Notes: a model not told the origin generated them from the letters alone. Numbered from the stretch's first letter, positions 45,844 through 54,888 are shown. The stretch: DNA of 64,000 nt from Achromobacter xylosoxidans (GCF_014490035.1 NZ_CP061008.1:3596001-3660000); one strand, 5' to 3'. Made by a program: numbers and translations.

Positions 45844-47217
45844 ATGCCCCAGCCGCCCTCCCTCTCCCTGCTCGACGCCATCCTGCGCCGCACCGCCCGG
45901 CGCTATCGCGTGCCGGCCATTTCCCGCATCCCCGCCGAAGACGCCGCGCCCGCGACCGCGCTGGCCGTCGCCATCGAACAGGCCCGGCTGTCGCTCGATG
46001 ACGGCTGCTCGCCGCCGTCATCGGTCAAGCGGGCCTTTCTTGACGCCCTGGCGCGCCTGATACGCGACGCCATGCGCGAATCCGACGGCGATCCCGCATT
46101 CCAGGCCCTGCTGCTGCGGCACCGCCTGCCGCTCGTGCGCGAGTACGCCTCCCTGGCCGCGCGCGCCGCCCAGGACCGCCGCGAGATCATCGCCGCCGCC
46201 AACGCCATCGCCCATCCTGCCAAGCTTGAACGCATGGCGGCAGGCCCCGCGCGCGACGCCATGGCCGCCTTGCAAGCCGCGGCGGCATCCGAGTCCTGGG
46301 CGGCGCTGCCCGAAGCCGCGCGCCGGCTTCTCAGTTTGTCCTCCGAAGCCCAACCGGCCTCCGTCGCGCTCGACCGCCTGCTCGACAGCCCCGCGCTGGA
46401 TCATCTGCAACGCCTGGACGCCCTGACCGCCGACAGCGACGTGCGCCGCTACCGCGCCTTGTGGGAACAGCAAGGCCCGCGCCCGGGCAGCGCCACCGCC
46501 CTGGCCGAAGGCAACGCCTCGCGGTTGCGCGGCGACGCCGTCGAGGCGCAGGCGCTGCAAGCGCTCCAGGCCCTGGCGCGCCGTCTCAACGACGCCGACG
46601 GCAGCCAGGCCTACCAGGCCGTGTCCTCCATGCGCGTACCGCCTTCGATGCCCGCCAACACCGACCGCGCCAAGACAGAATGGGATGCCGCGCTGCTGCG
46701 CCGGGCTGCGGGCGATGGCGCGCCGCCGGCCTGGGACCTGTGCCTGCTGCTTGAAGCCAAGGCCTCGGCCGACGCGGCCGCCACCGACTTCCCGCGCCTG
46801 CTGCGCGGGCTGCGCCTGCTGACGCAAGCCGATCCACGGACCGACTACGCCTTCAGTACGCGCCAGGGCCGGTACCCCCTGCGTGGCGCGGCGCTGCGGG
46901 CGTTGCCCGCCGAAGGCCCGCAGCTCGATACCACCGTGCTCTATGTCTGCGACGGCCCGGCCGATGCGATCCCGCGCCTGCTCAGCGCCGCCAGCCGCAT
47001 GCAGCTGCTGTCCGCGCCGCCCAGCCTGGAATATGCCGGTCTTCTGGCGCAGGGTCTGGACGCGGCCCCCGAGACCTTGGAACCGGTCTGGCAACAGCTG
47101 CTGCAATCGGCCCAATGGGCCGGCGTGCTGCAGCAATACCCGACGCTATGCCAGGCGCGCGAACTGATGGCGCACCCGGATGACCTGATGGCGGCGATCG
47201 AAGGCGCCACGCGCTGA
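45844..47217 (+). CDS. Unknown protein with possible PD-(D/E)XK nuclease-like core
   Basis: A 457-residue cytoplasmic protein that I do not recognise as a named family. The N-terminal half (1-250) is mostly helical. The segment from about 215 to 310 could be a PD-(D/E)XK core: a helix with Glu234 (RGDAVEAQALQAL), then EWD (Asp281), then LLLEAK (Glu304, Lys306) at the end of a hydrophobic strand. The remainder is alpha-helical. There is no DNA-binding motif that I can name and no partner gene. It may be a nuclease-fold enzyme or a housekeeping protein of this lineage. Confidence 0.7.
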   Translation: MPQPPSLSLLDAILRRTARRYRVPAISRIPAEDAAPATALAVAIEQARLSLDDGCSPPSSVKRAFLDALARLIRDAMRESDGDPAFQALLLRHRLPLVREYASLAARAAQDRREIIAAANAIAHPAKLERMAAGPARDAMAALQAAAASESWAALPEAARRLLSLSSEAQPASVALDRLLDSPALDHLQRLDALTADSDVRRYRALWEQQGPRPGSATALAEGNASRLRGDAVEAQALQALQALARRLNDADGSQAYQAVSSMRVPPSMPANTDRAKTEWDAALLRRAAGDGAPPAWDLCLLLEAKASADAAATDFPRLLRGLRLLTQADPRTDYAFSTRQGRYPLRGAALRALPAEGPQLDTTVLYVCDGPADAIPRLLSAASRMQLLSAPPSLEYAGLLAQGLDAAPETLEPVWQQLLQSAQWAGVLQQYPTLCQARELMAHPDDLMAAIEGATR

Positions 47218-47255
47218 GGCCCACGCCCGCGGGCCGGTTTCGTACTGTGCTTGCC

Positions 47256-47666
47256 CTAGACCGCGGGCCCCTTCAGCTCGATTTGATTGCCATCGGGATC
47301 GAAGCAATAGATCGAAAGCCCTTCGCCTTCCGCGCCATACCGCAACACGGCCTTGTCCGCGGCAATGCCAAACGCTTGTAGATGTTGCACGATGGCCGCT
47401 TCATCGAACGGATCGACCCGCAGGCAAAAGTGGTCGACGTTGCGCCGCTCTTTTTCAGGCGCGGCCCCGCCAGCGGCGCCCAAGGGTCCTTGCACATCGA
47501 TCAGATCGATCATGGACCCGCCGGCGCTCAGGTGGATCATGGCGAGCTTGTCGTTCTTCTTCTTGACGGAGCAGCCTAATACCTTCGTGTAGAAATCCAC
47601 ACTGCGCGCCAGGTCTTGAACCCTGAGCACGACATGGTCCAGGTGCTTGATTTGAAATGCTGGCAT
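47256..47666 (-). CDS. VOC-family protein (glyoxalase/dioxygenase fold)
   Basis: A 136-residue VOC protein. Probable metal ligands are in HLDHVVL (His11), NVDHFCLRV and the C-terminal NQIELKG glutamate. A GGGAG ribosome site fixes the start at the ATG encoding MPAFQIK. The type resembles stress or virulence-associated VOC proteins; the substrate is unknown. A degenerate copy of its C-terminal segment lies 2.6 kb away at 49982-50055, pointing to past duplication or recombination. Confidence 0.88.
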   Translation of the reverse strand: MPAFQIKHLDHVVLRVQDLARSVDFYTKVLGCSVKKKNDKLAMIHLSAGGSMIDLIDVQGPLGAAGGAAPEKERRNVDHFCLRVDPFDEAAIVQHLQAFGIAADKAVLRYGAEGEGLSIYCFDPDGNQIELKGPAV

Positions 47667-47731
47667 GCGGATTCTCCCGGGTCGGACTTGGCATTGTCCT
47701 GCGGCTTTCATCGGCTGTCGAACGTCCCGCT

Positions 47732-48301
47732 TCAGGGATGAATCGTTTCACCGCGATCAAGCATGCCGATGAACTCTTGGATCTTGCGCGCCCGCGTTGC
47801 GGGCCTTTTGGCATGCTGGATCCGGAACAGAATGGCGTAGCGGTTCCGGCTGTTCAGCGTCGCAAAGAACGCGCTGGCCTTGGGATTGGCGTTCAGCGCG
47901 GCTTGCAGGTCGCCCGGCACGACCGAATTGCTGGGAGAGGCATAGGCGGCGGCCCAGCGTCCGTCCTGTTTGGCCTTTTCGATTTCCCGCATGCCGGCCG
48001 GGAGCATTCTGCCTGCAGCGATGAGCGCTTCGGCCCGATCCGTGTTGAGTTTGGCCCAAATACTCTTCGGAGAACGCCGGGTAAAGCGCTGCAGCCAGGT
48101 TTCTTCGCTTTCGGCCTGTTTTTGGCCATCGATCCAGCCATGGCAAAGCGCGCTCTCCACCGCCTGCGCGTACGTCAAGGTCCGCTGCCCGGCGCCTTTC
48201 TTGGCAATACGCAGCCATACCCCCGCCGACGTCTCGCCGTTGTGCGTCAACCAATCTTCCCATTCGCTCTGGGCCAGGAATGTCAGGCGAGGTTCAGTCA
48301 T
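47732..48301 (-). CDS. YdeI/OmdA-family protein
   Basis: A 189-residue protein of the YdeI (OmpD-associated) family. Recognisable parts are WLxxNGETSAGVWLRIAKKG near the start, the ALCHGWIDGQKQ block (about 52-63), the RRSPKSIWAKLN segment and the C-terminal ATLNSRNRYAILFRIQHAKR repeat typical of these proteins. Family members are linked to resistance to cationic peptides or bacteriocins, but the mechanism is unclear. It is predicted cytoplasmic. Confidence 0.88.
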   Translation of the reverse strand: MTEPRLTFLAQSEWEDWLTHNGETSAGVWLRIAKKGAGQRTLTYAQAVESALCHGWIDGQKQAESEETWLQRFTRRSPKSIWAKLNTDRAEALIAAGRMLPAGMREIEKAKQDGRWAAAYASPSNSVVPGDLQAALNANPKASAFFATLNSRNRYAILFRIQHAKRPATRARKIQEFIGMLDRGETIHP

Positions 48302-48357
48302 GGAGCGTTCCGTTCAATGGCAGTCCAACAAACCACTCGCGGCAGCCCTGCACAGTG

Positions 48358-48876
48358 TCATGCACGCGGCCGATTCAAGATGCGCTCATATTGAAGAAGG
48401 TCTTCCGCCGAAAAGCAGCAAAAGATCACCTCCAGTATGGATGAGTCCCCGGCCAGACTTTCGCGGACGCTTTTGGCAGCGACCTCCGCCGCCAACGCTA
48501 TGGGATACCCATATATCCCCGTGCTGATGCTGGGCAACGCAATCGACGTGACCGCCCTTTCTTCCGCCAGCTCGATGCATCGGCGGTAGCAACTGGCCAG
48601 CAGCGCCGGCTCCCCGCTCTCTCCGCCCCGCCACACCGGCCCCACGGTATGGATGATGTACTGCGCGGACAGGCGATAGGCCTTGGTCACCTTCGCATCC
48701 CCCGTCTTGCAGCCGCCCAGCAATCTGCATTCATGCACAAGATCCGGACCCGCGGCGCGGTGGATGGCGCCATCGACGCCCCCTCCGCCCAGCAATGAGG
48801 AGTTTGCGGCGTTAACGATGGCGTCCACGTGCAGCTTCGTGATATCTGAACGGATTGCGCGCAGCCTTGTGGCCAT
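48358..48876 (-). CDS. Macrodomain ADP-ribose hydrolase, YmdB-like
   Basis: A 172-residue macrodomain that removes O-acetyl-ADP-ribose or mono-ADP-ribose. ADP-ribose-binding motifs are [23 protein letters not shown] (about 18-40, split around the loop) and [10 protein letters not shown] (about 116-125). The length matches single-domain bacterial enzymes. It lies in a patch of small accessory genes; no ADP-ribosyltransferase partner is visible, so a general ADP-ribose clearing role is likely. The Fic protein at 3.9-5.1 kb transfers a different group. Confidence 0.9.
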   Translation of the reverse strand: MATRLRAIRSDITKLHVDAIVNAANSSLLGGGGVDGAIHRAAGPDLVHECRLLGGCKTGDAKVTKAYRLSAQYIIHTVGPVWRGGESGEPALLASCYRRCIELAEERAVTSIALPSISTGIYGYPIALAAEVAAKSVRESLAGDSSILEVIFCCFSAEDLLQYERILNRPRA

Positions 48877-49056
48877 GATCTTGCTCTTTGCGGTACGAAC
48901 GCCGTCGCCGCGGCGCACTTGCAGGGCGATCTTCCTGCAGGCAAGCGTACGGCACTCATCACGCCTGCTGGCGGCGACGGATCGGGATTATGTTGCCAGT
49001 CTACAATTCCGCCCACTTCATGCACTCAAGATTGCAGGCTGACGCCGTTTCCCCAC

Positions 49057-49983
49057 ATGCAACGACGCCTTTTGAATGCCCTGTTGGTTACCCTCCTGGT
49101 GAGCGTCGGCGTGCCCGGCGGTTCGACGCAAGCGCTGGCCCAGTCGAGGCCAAAGGCGCAATCTGGCGAGGGCCGCCCATATGAAATTGCCGATAGCGAA
49201 GTATGGGACGTGCCCGATCCCGTGTCGGGCCGCGGCTATCAGGTTTATGTCGCGTTGCCGCCGTCCTATGCGAAACAGCCGCAACGGCGCTACCCGGTGC
49301 TTTATGTGACCGACGCCGACTACGCCTTCCCGATCATCCGGCAGCTGGCGCGCCGCCTGAACGTGGAGGGACCGCAAATCGAGGAGTTCATTCTTGTCGG
49401 CCTGTCATATGGCAAGGGGGAAGATGGCGGAGTCAGCCGCCAGCGCGACTACACGCCGACACCGAACGGCCCAAGCACGGCACCGGCCAACGCGGTCCAT
49501 GGCCAGGCGCGCGCCTATCAAGCGTATCTGCGCGATCAGGTGAAGCCTTACATCACCGCCCGCTACCGGACCGACCCGGCCAGAACCCTCTTTCTTGGCC
49601 ACTCCTATGGGGCGCTGCTGGGGACACAGATCCTGTTCACCGAGCCCGGCATGTTCAACGGCTATGTCCTCGGCAGCCCGTCCCTCTGGTACGACAAACG
49701 GCATGCCTTGAAACTCGAAGCGCGCTATGCCCAGCAGCATCGGGACCTGACGGCGAATGTCTATCTTTATGTCGGCGCCTACGAAGCCCTGCGCAAAGGC
49801 GACCGTCGCTACAACCAGACGGTGGACATGGTCGCCGACAACCGTGCGCTGGAGGCGGCGCTGCAAAGCCGGCAGTATCCAGGCTTGAAACTGAAGTCGG
49901 TGGTACTGAATGACGAGGACCATCTCACCGTGGCGCCGCGCGGCTTTATGCAGGCCCTGAAATATCTGCTGCCGGTGCGCTGA
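49057..49983 (+). CDS. Exported alpha/beta-hydrolase esterase (BesA/IroE-like)
   Basis: A 308-residue hydrolase with a signal peptide (about 1-28, ending QALAQ). The nucleophile is Ser in LGHSYGALLG (about residue 189) and the catalytic His is near the C-terminus (NDEDHLTVAP). The family includes ferric-enterobactin/bacillibactin esterases and related periplasmic esterases. No siderophore genes are nearby. The upstream in-frame extension lacks a signal and was not used. Its stop codon is exactly where the VOC remnant begins on the other strand, suggesting a recombination junction. Confidence 0.85.
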   Translation: MQRRLLNALLVTLLVSVGVPGGSTQALAQSRPKAQSGEGRPYEIADSEVWDVPDPVSGRGYQVYVALPPSYAKQPQRRYPVLYVTDADYAFPIIRQLARRLNVEGPQIEEFILVGLSYGKGEDGGVSRQRDYTPTPNGPSTAPANAVHGQARAYQAYLRDQVKPYITARYRTDPARTLFLGHSYGALLGTQILFTEPGMFNGYVLGSPSLWYDKRHALKLEARYAQQHRDLTANVYLYVGAYEALRKGDRRYNQTVDMVADNRALEAALQSRQYPGLKLKSVVLNDEDHLTVAPRGFMQALKYLLPVR

Positions 49984-50055
49984 AGCAATACAGAAAGTCC
50001 TTCGCCTTCCGCGCCATGTGGCATCGCGGCCTTGTCCGCCGTGATGGGGTGGCGT
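49982..50055 (-). pseudogene. Remnant of a VOC-family gene
   Basis: This segment matches the VOC gene at 47256-47666 over the part encoding ADKAVLRYGAEGEGLSIYCF, with an identical 19-bp stretch (49999-50017 equals 47320-47338). A 2-bp deletion shifts the frame, and no start or further VOC sequence remains. It is a decayed fragment, cut off exactly at the esterase stop. Confidence 0.75.
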
Positions 50056-50082
50056 TGGACAACCTCAGACCTATGACGCCTC

Positions 50083-50529
50083 TCAAAGGGACGATCGGAG
50101 CTTCACGAATACGAGCTCGGGGTCGCCGTCGTCCAGATTCTCGATTTGGCCGCTTCTGATAAAGCCAAGCCGGCCAAGCAATTGGCGCATCGCGATGTTT
50201 GACCTGTTTGTCGACGTGAAGAGTTTTCCTCCCTGGCATTGCAGTTCCAGGGTCCGCATAATGGCTGTCGCGACGCCACGGCGTCGAGCCGAACGCTTGA
50301 CGACGATCAGCGGAATGAAATCATGTCCGAAGAACGAGCGGTCAAGCACCCCATAACCGACCAGCGCCGAAGCATCCTCCGCTGCCGTCGCGGCCCAGCA
50401 TTGGCCAGCAGCCACCGCCTGGGCGATAAATGTCCTCCTGCCCGGTTCCTGCCTGGCGATCGGATCCAGTTCAACAATCGAATCGATGTCTACGCTCTGG
50501 GCGATTCGGACCTGCGTTTGGAAAGACAT
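50083..50529 (-). CDS. GNAT-family N-acetyltransferase
   Basis: A 148-residue GNAT enzyme that transfers acetyl from acetyl-CoA to an amine. Motif A is the strand IPLIVVKRSARRRGVATAI, with the pyrophosphate-binding RRRGVA; the later NRSNIAMRQLLGRLGFIRSG is motif B. The start at the ATG encoding MSFQTQV gives a normal length. It is immediately downstream of the LysR fragment on the same strand. The acceptor is unknown. Confidence 0.85.
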   Translation of the reverse strand: MSFQTQVRIAQSVDIDSIVELDPIARQEPGRRTFIAQAVAAGQCWAATAAEDASALVGYGVLDRSFFGHDFIPLIVVKRSARRRGVATAIMRTLELQCQGGKLFTSTNRSNIAMRQLLGRLGFIRSGQIENLDDGDPELVFVKLRSSL

Positions 50530-50558
50530 GATCGCTGCGCATCGGGATTGGGGGATTC

Positions 50559-50804
50559 TTAGTCTACCTGCCCCGCATCCAGCAGGTGCCTGATCTGCCA
50601 CCGTGGCGAATAGGCGATGCCGAGCCCGGCGCTGACGGCGGAATAGACCGCCATCGTGGTAGTTTGGAATGGACCACGGACCCCGACGTTGCGCCGCTTG
50701 CGATCTATCTCAAAGGCCCACTGCCCGGGCCTTGCGACCGGCCTATTCTGGGAACGCACGGACCTTTGCCCGCCGGCATTACCCCTGAACTGGTGTCCTG
50801 CCAC
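50559..50804 (-). pseudogene. LysR effector-domain fragment
   Basis: About 81 codons that match only the last third of a LysR effector domain: WAFEIDRKRRNVGVRG, then the typical AVSAGLGIAYSPRW and LLDAGQVD, then a stop. The DNA-binding domain, most of the effector domain and the usual C-terminal tail are missing. It is probably a decayed regulator next to the GNAT gene. Confidence 0.7.
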
Positions 50805-50889
50805 TAGTTAATCCAGTGAATCCAAACCGCAGTTTGCGATATTCGGCGGACCGAATCATCTTTGCCATGTCACGATTAATGAAACGGTA

Positions 50890-51270
50890 TTGGCATTAAC
50901 GCGATCGAATACGATTCCCATCAACGAACTAATGCAAAGGATGCGCACCAACAAGGAATCAGGGTTTATACGAACAGATTATGCGCTGGACATCACTATC
51001 CCATCAGCGGGATATTTGGCAGAATTTAATACCGGCCGCTTTTCTACGCGAAAACTCATGCGCAAACCTGAATTCGCCTTGCACGATGTGCGCTGTGCGT
51101 TTCTGAAAAAATGGCGCGCTTTTGTTTTGGTCCTGTTGATCGTGCTTACCGCTGCCTTCTCGTGTATTTTGTATTTCCACGAGTCGCAACGCGGAGAGCT
51201 CGCAGCGCTGGCTCTGGGAGGAACCTTAATTGGAATGCTGTTCGTTGGCTTTTTTGTTTGCAGGCGTTGA
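50890..51270 (+). CDS. Small AT-rich membrane protein gene, unknown
   Basis: A possible 126-residue protein starting at TTG, with no close ribosome site. Residues about 78-95 and 105-123 form two membrane helices (FVLVLLIVLTAAFSCILYF and ALGGTLIGMLFVGFF); the N-terminal 70 residues are polar. The DNA from about 50805 to 51365 is clearly richer in A/T than its neighbours, which suggests foreign origin. I do not recognise a family; a non-coding stretch is possible. Confidence 0.4.
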   Translation: MALTRSNTIPINELMQRMRTNKESGFIRTDYALDITIPSAGYLAEFNTGRFSTRKLMRKPEFALHDVRCAFLKKWRAFVLVLLIVLTAAFSCILYFHESQRGELAALALGGTLIGMLFVGFFVCRR

Positions 51271-51369
51271 CTGATTTTGTCGCGCCACGTCGCACCGTGC
51301 GACGCACTCCCAAATCCGTATTGGATAATCAGCAGGCCATATCCAATATATACAAGCTAAAAATACGAA

Positions 51370-51396
51370 AACGCCCTGGTTTTACGCCAGGGCGTT
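51370..51396 (-). terminator. Terminator of the acyl-CoA dehydrogenase operon
   Basis: A 10-bp perfect stem, AACGCCCTGG/CCAGGGCGTT, with a 7-base loop is followed on the minus strand by TTCGTATTTTT. It lies 16 bp after the acyl-CoA dehydrogenase stop. Confidence 0.8.
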
Positions 51397-51412
51397 GCTT
51401 CAGGACGGCAAG

Positions 51413-52618
51413 TCACCGTCCTCGCAAATACCCGTCCCGCGTCTGCGGCAGCTTCATCCCCAGCACGGCGGAGGCGACCTGAGTCCGCAGGATCTGCGCC
51501 GTGCCACCGGCGATCGTGAACATGCGTGCGTCGCGCACGTGGCGCTCCATCGGCAGGTCGCGCCCATAGCCTGACGAACCGTGCAGCTGCAAGGCGTCGT
51601 TGGTCACGCGCTGCGCCGTTTCCGCCGCGTATATCTTTGCCTGCGCGGCCAGCGACAAGTCCGGAAAGCCGAAAGTCCGCGGCGTGCCGCTGCGCGCGGC
51701 CGCATGAAGCATGTGGCGCGCGGCGTTCAACTGGATGGCCATGTCGGCAACCATCCACTGCAAGCCCTGGAACTCCGCTATCGGCCGGCCGAACTGCTGG
51801 CGCTGCTTGACGTATTCCACGGCTTCTTCAAAGGCGCCCTGCGCAATGCCCAGCGCCACGGTGCCCGCGCCCACGCGCTGGGCGTTGTAGGCCTGCATCA
51901 GCCCGGCAAAGCCGCGTTTCAGGCCCTCGGGTGGCGCCACCAGCATGGACTTGTGCACCTTGAGGTCGCGGAACTTGATGTACGTCTCGGGTATGCCCCG
52001 CACGCCCATGGCGTAGGAACGCTTGGCGATCTCCAGGCCATCGTCCGCGGCGTCGGGCGCGCGCACGTGGATGAAGGCGCCTATGCCCAGATCCACGCCC
52101 TCGTCGAACACGCGCGCGAAGATCAGGTGCAGGCGCGACACCCCGCCTCCGGTGATCCAGTATTTCTCGCCGTTGATGAGGTAGTCGTCGCCCACACGCA
52201 CGGCGCGTGTGCCCATTTCGCTGGCGGCGCTGCCGGCCTGGGGCTCCGAGATGCAGATGGCGGGCTTGTCGCCCGCCAGCACGCACCCGGCGGCCAGCGT
52301 CTTCTGCTCATGGCTGCCGTATTGCATGATGGCGCCGATTGCGCCCATATTGGCTTCCACCGTGATGCGTCCCATGGTGGCGCAAGCCTTGGCCATTTCC
52401 TCCACGACCAGGACGGTATCGAGATAGCTCAGCCCCTGTCCGCCGTACTCGCGCGGAATCGTCATGCCCATGAAGCCGCTTTCGCGCAGCAGGCGGACAT
52501 TGTCCCAGGGATACTGTTCGGATTGGTCGGTGGCCGCGGCCGTCGGTTTGAATACGGTCTGCGCCAGTTCGCGCGCGCGCTGCTGCAGCGCCGATTGTTC
52601 TTGAGAAAGCTCAGTCAT
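51413..52618 (-). CDS. Acyl-CoA dehydrogenase
   Basis: A 401-residue flavoprotein that introduces a 2,3-double bond into an acyl-CoA. The three-domain ACAD layout is present, with the FAD/substrate loop CISEPQAGSAASEMGT near residue 135 and the signature SSGYGRDLPMERHVRDAR near 350. The glutamate of the medium-chain enzymes (YEGT) is Gly here (IAGGTAQIL), so the base must lie elsewhere, as in the isovaleryl-CoA type. Last gene of an operon with a Bug receptor and a class III CoA-transferase: uptake, CoA activation, then oxidation of a carboxylic acid. Confidence 0.93.
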   Translation of the reverse strand: MTELSQEQSALQQRARELAQTVFKPTAAATDQSEQYPWDNVRLLRESGFMGMTIPREYGGQGLSYLDTVLVVEEMAKACATMGRITVEANMGAIGAIMQYGSHEQKTLAAGCVLAGDKPAICISEPQAGSAASEMGTRAVRVGDDYLINGEKYWITGGGVSRLHLIFARVFDEGVDLGIGAFIHVRAPDAADDGLEIAKRSYAMGVRGIPETYIKFRDLKVHKSMLVAPPEGLKRGFAGLMQAYNAQRVGAGTVALGIAQGAFEEAVEYVKQRQQFGRPIAEFQGLQWMVADMAIQLNAARHMLHAAARSGTPRTFGFPDLSLAAQAKIYAAETAQRVTNDALQLHGSSGYGRDLPMERHVRDARMFTIAGGTAQILRTQVASAVLGMKLPQTRDGYLRGR

Positions 52619-52671
52619 GGTTCATCCTTGCTACGTGCAAAACTCCGGCCGGGCCGCCAGGCCCGCCGGCA

Positions 52672-53631
52672 TCAACCCACCTTGATATCCGCGCGCCGCG
52701 CCACCTCGGCCCAGCGCTCGACTTCGCTGCGCGTCAGGGCGGCGAGCTCCTGCGGCGTGCCGCCGCCCGCGTCGGCGCCCAACGCAATCCAGCGCTGAAC
52801 GAAAGCCGGATCGGCGAACGCCTCGTTGACCGCCGCATTGAGCACGCGCACCACGTCCGCGGGCGTGGACGGCGGCGCATAGATGCCATACCAGCTGGTC
52901 GCGTCGTAATTGGCCGCGCCGCTCTCCGCCGCCGTGGGCACGTCGGGCAGGCTGGGCGAACGCACCTTGGACGTCACCGCGATCGCGCGCACGCTGCCGG
53001 CCCTGATGTGCTGGATGGCCGAAGGCATGGTCTCGAACATCATGTGCACGTTCCCGGCAATGATGTCCACGATCGCCGGCGCCGAGCCGCGGTAAGGCAC
53101 GTGCATCATCTGGGTGCCGGTGACGTTCTTGAAGTATTCGGCCATCAGGTGCTGCATGGTGCCCGCGCCCGGCGTGGCATAGCTGTACTTGTCCGGATTG
53201 GCCTTCAGCAGCGCTACCAGCTCCTGCACATTCTGCGCGGGCAGATCCTTGTTGACGATCAGCGCATGGTTGACGCGTCCCAGAAAACCCACCGCCGTCA
53301 TCTCGCGGATGTCGTATCCCAGCTTCGGATACACCGACTGGGCGATCGCGTGATGCACCGCCCCGAACAGGATCGCGTAGCCGTCGGGACGGGCCTTGGC
53401 CACGGCGTCGGCGCCCAGCGTGCCACCGGCGCCGCCGCGGTTTTCCACGATCACCGACTGGGCCAGGCTGGCGCGCATCGGCTCGGCCAACTGCCGCGAC
53501 AGGATGTCCACGGTTCCACCCGGCGCATAGGGCGCGACCAGCCTGATGCTCTGCGACGGATACTTGCCTTGCGCAAATGCGCGGCTCAATGGCGTCAATG
53601 CGGCCAGCGCCAGCAACTGTCTCCTATCCAT
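52672..53631 (-). CDS. Bug-family substrate-binding protein
   Basis: A 319-residue periplasmic receptor with a short signal peptide (DRRQLLALAALTPLSRAFAQ), the ligand loop VAPYAPGGTVD and blocks ENRGGAGG and VPYRGSAP. An AGGAGAGAG site precedes the ATG. It lies between the CoA-transferase and the acyl-CoA dehydrogenase, so its ligand is probably the acid that they activate and oxidise. Confidence 0.92.
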   Translation of the reverse strand: MDRRQLLALAALTPLSRAFAQGKYPSQSIRLVAPYAPGGTVDILSRQLAEPMRASLAQSVIVENRGGAGGTLGADAVAKARPDGYAILFGAVHHAIAQSVYPKLGYDIREMTAVGFLGRVNHALIVNKDLPAQNVQELVALLKANPDKYSYATPGAGTMQHLMAEYFKNVTGTQMMHVPYRGSAPAIVDIIAGNVHMMFETMPSAIQHIRAGSVRAIAVTSKVRSPSLPDVPTAAESGAANYDATSWYGIYAPPSTPADVVRVLNAAVNEAFADPAFVQRWIALGADAGGGTPQELAALTRSEVERWAEVARRADIKVG

Positions 53632-53688
53632 GCCTCTCTCCTCTTGTGTCCGCCTTCGTCGAAGCGGTGTTGTCTAAGATGTGTGACG

Positions 53689-54888
53689 TCAGTCCGGCGG
53701 ACCGCCCGCCGTCCAATCGTCCAGGATCTGCCGCGCATGCTCGTTCAGGCGGGGCGGCGGATTGCGATAGGAGACCGGCGTGGCGGACAGCTTCAGCGGA
53801 TTTGCCAACAGGTTCAGTTCGCCGCCTTGCGCCCATGCGCAGGGCATGCGCAACTGCGCGCCGCGAGCCTGTACGTGCGGGTCGTTGAATACGTCGCGCA
53901 GGTCGTTGACCGGACCGCAAGGCACGCCCACGGCTTCCAGCTGTTCCAGCCAAACCTGCCTGGGGCGCCGGGCCAGCGCTTCCTGTACCCGCTGGCAGAG
54001 TTCGACGCGGTGGGCGACGCGGGCCGCATTGGAGGCATAGCGCTCGTCGTCCGCCAGCCCGGCCACGCCGGCAACCTCGCAGAAGCGCCGGAACTGCGCA
54101 TCGTTGCCCACGGCAAGAATCATGGGACCGTCCGCCGCGTCGAATACCTGGTAGGGCACGATGTTGGGGTGGCCGTTGCCCAGGCGGACGGGCGGCTCCT
54201 GCCTGGCGAGATAGTTCGTCCCGGCGTTCACCAGCCAGGCAATCTGGCTGTCCAGCAGCGAGATGTCGATGTGCTGGCCCTGGCCGGTCAGGTCGCGGTG
54301 GCGCAGCGCCGCCAGGATGCCGACGGCGGCATACATCCCGGTCATGACGTCGGCGATGCCCACGCCCACCTTCATGGGCGCGCCTTGCGGCTCGCCGGTA
54401 AGGCTCATGATCCCGCCCATGCCCTGGATCAGGAAGTCGTAGCCCGCGCGCTTGGCGTATGGCCCCGTCTGCCCGAAGCCGGTGATGGAGCAATAGACCA
54501 GGCGCGGATACCGGTGCTTGAGCTGTTCATAGTCCAGCCCGTGCTTGGCCAGGCCGCCGACCTTGTAGTTCTCGACCAGCACGTCGGCGTGGTCCAGCAG
54601 TTGATGCAGCGTTTCCCGGCCCGCCGTCGTGGCGATGTCGATCGCGATGGACCGCTTGTTGCGGTTGGCGCTCAGGTAGTAGGCGCTTTCCGCGGTCGCG
54701 TGGCCGTCCTGGTCGTTGATGTAAGGCGGCCCCCATTTGCGGGTGTCATCGCCCTCGTCCGGCTTTTCCACCTTGACCACGTCCGCGCCCAGGTCGCCCA
54801 ACAGCTGCGTCGCGCTGGGACCCGCCAGGATGCGCGAGAGGTCCAGGACACGCACGCCCTTGAGCGCGGAAGCTTCCACTGACTGCAT
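53689..54888 (-). CDS. Class III CoA-transferase (CaiB/BaiF family)
   Basis: A 399-residue CoA-transferase that moves CoA between carboxylic acids (for example succinyl-CoA to another acid). Typical features are the N-terminal GVRVLDLSRILAGP and VVKVEKPDEGDDTR blocks and the catalytic aspartate Asp180 in GVGIADVMTGMYA. It is first in the operon with the Bug and acyl-CoA dehydrogenase genes. The substrate acid is unknown. Confidence 0.92.
   Translation of the reverse strand: MQSVEASALKGVRVLDLSRILAGPSATQLLGDLGADVVKVEKPDEGDDTRKWGPPYINDQDGHATAESAYYLSANRNKRSIAIDIATTAGRETLHQLLDHADVLVENYKVGGLAKHGLDYEQLKHRYPRLVYCSITGFGQTGPYAKRAGYDFLIQGMGGIMSLTGEPQGAPMKVGVGIADVMTGMYAAVGILAALRHRDLTGQGQHIDISLLDSQIAWLVNAGTNYLARQEPPVRLGNGHPNIVPYQVFDAADGPMILAVGNDAQFRRFCEVAGVAGLADDERYASNAARVAHRVELCQRVQEALARRPRQVWLEQLEAVGVPCGPVNDLRDVFNDPHVQARGAQLRMPCAWAQGGELNLLANPLKLSATPVSYRNPPPRLNEHARQILDDWTAGGPPD

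Noticed and set aside
50805..51365. AT-rich island as an insertion sequence or prophage end
   Set aside because: No transposase or integrase, no terminal inverted repeats and no target duplication that I can see; no tRNA gene as attachment site.
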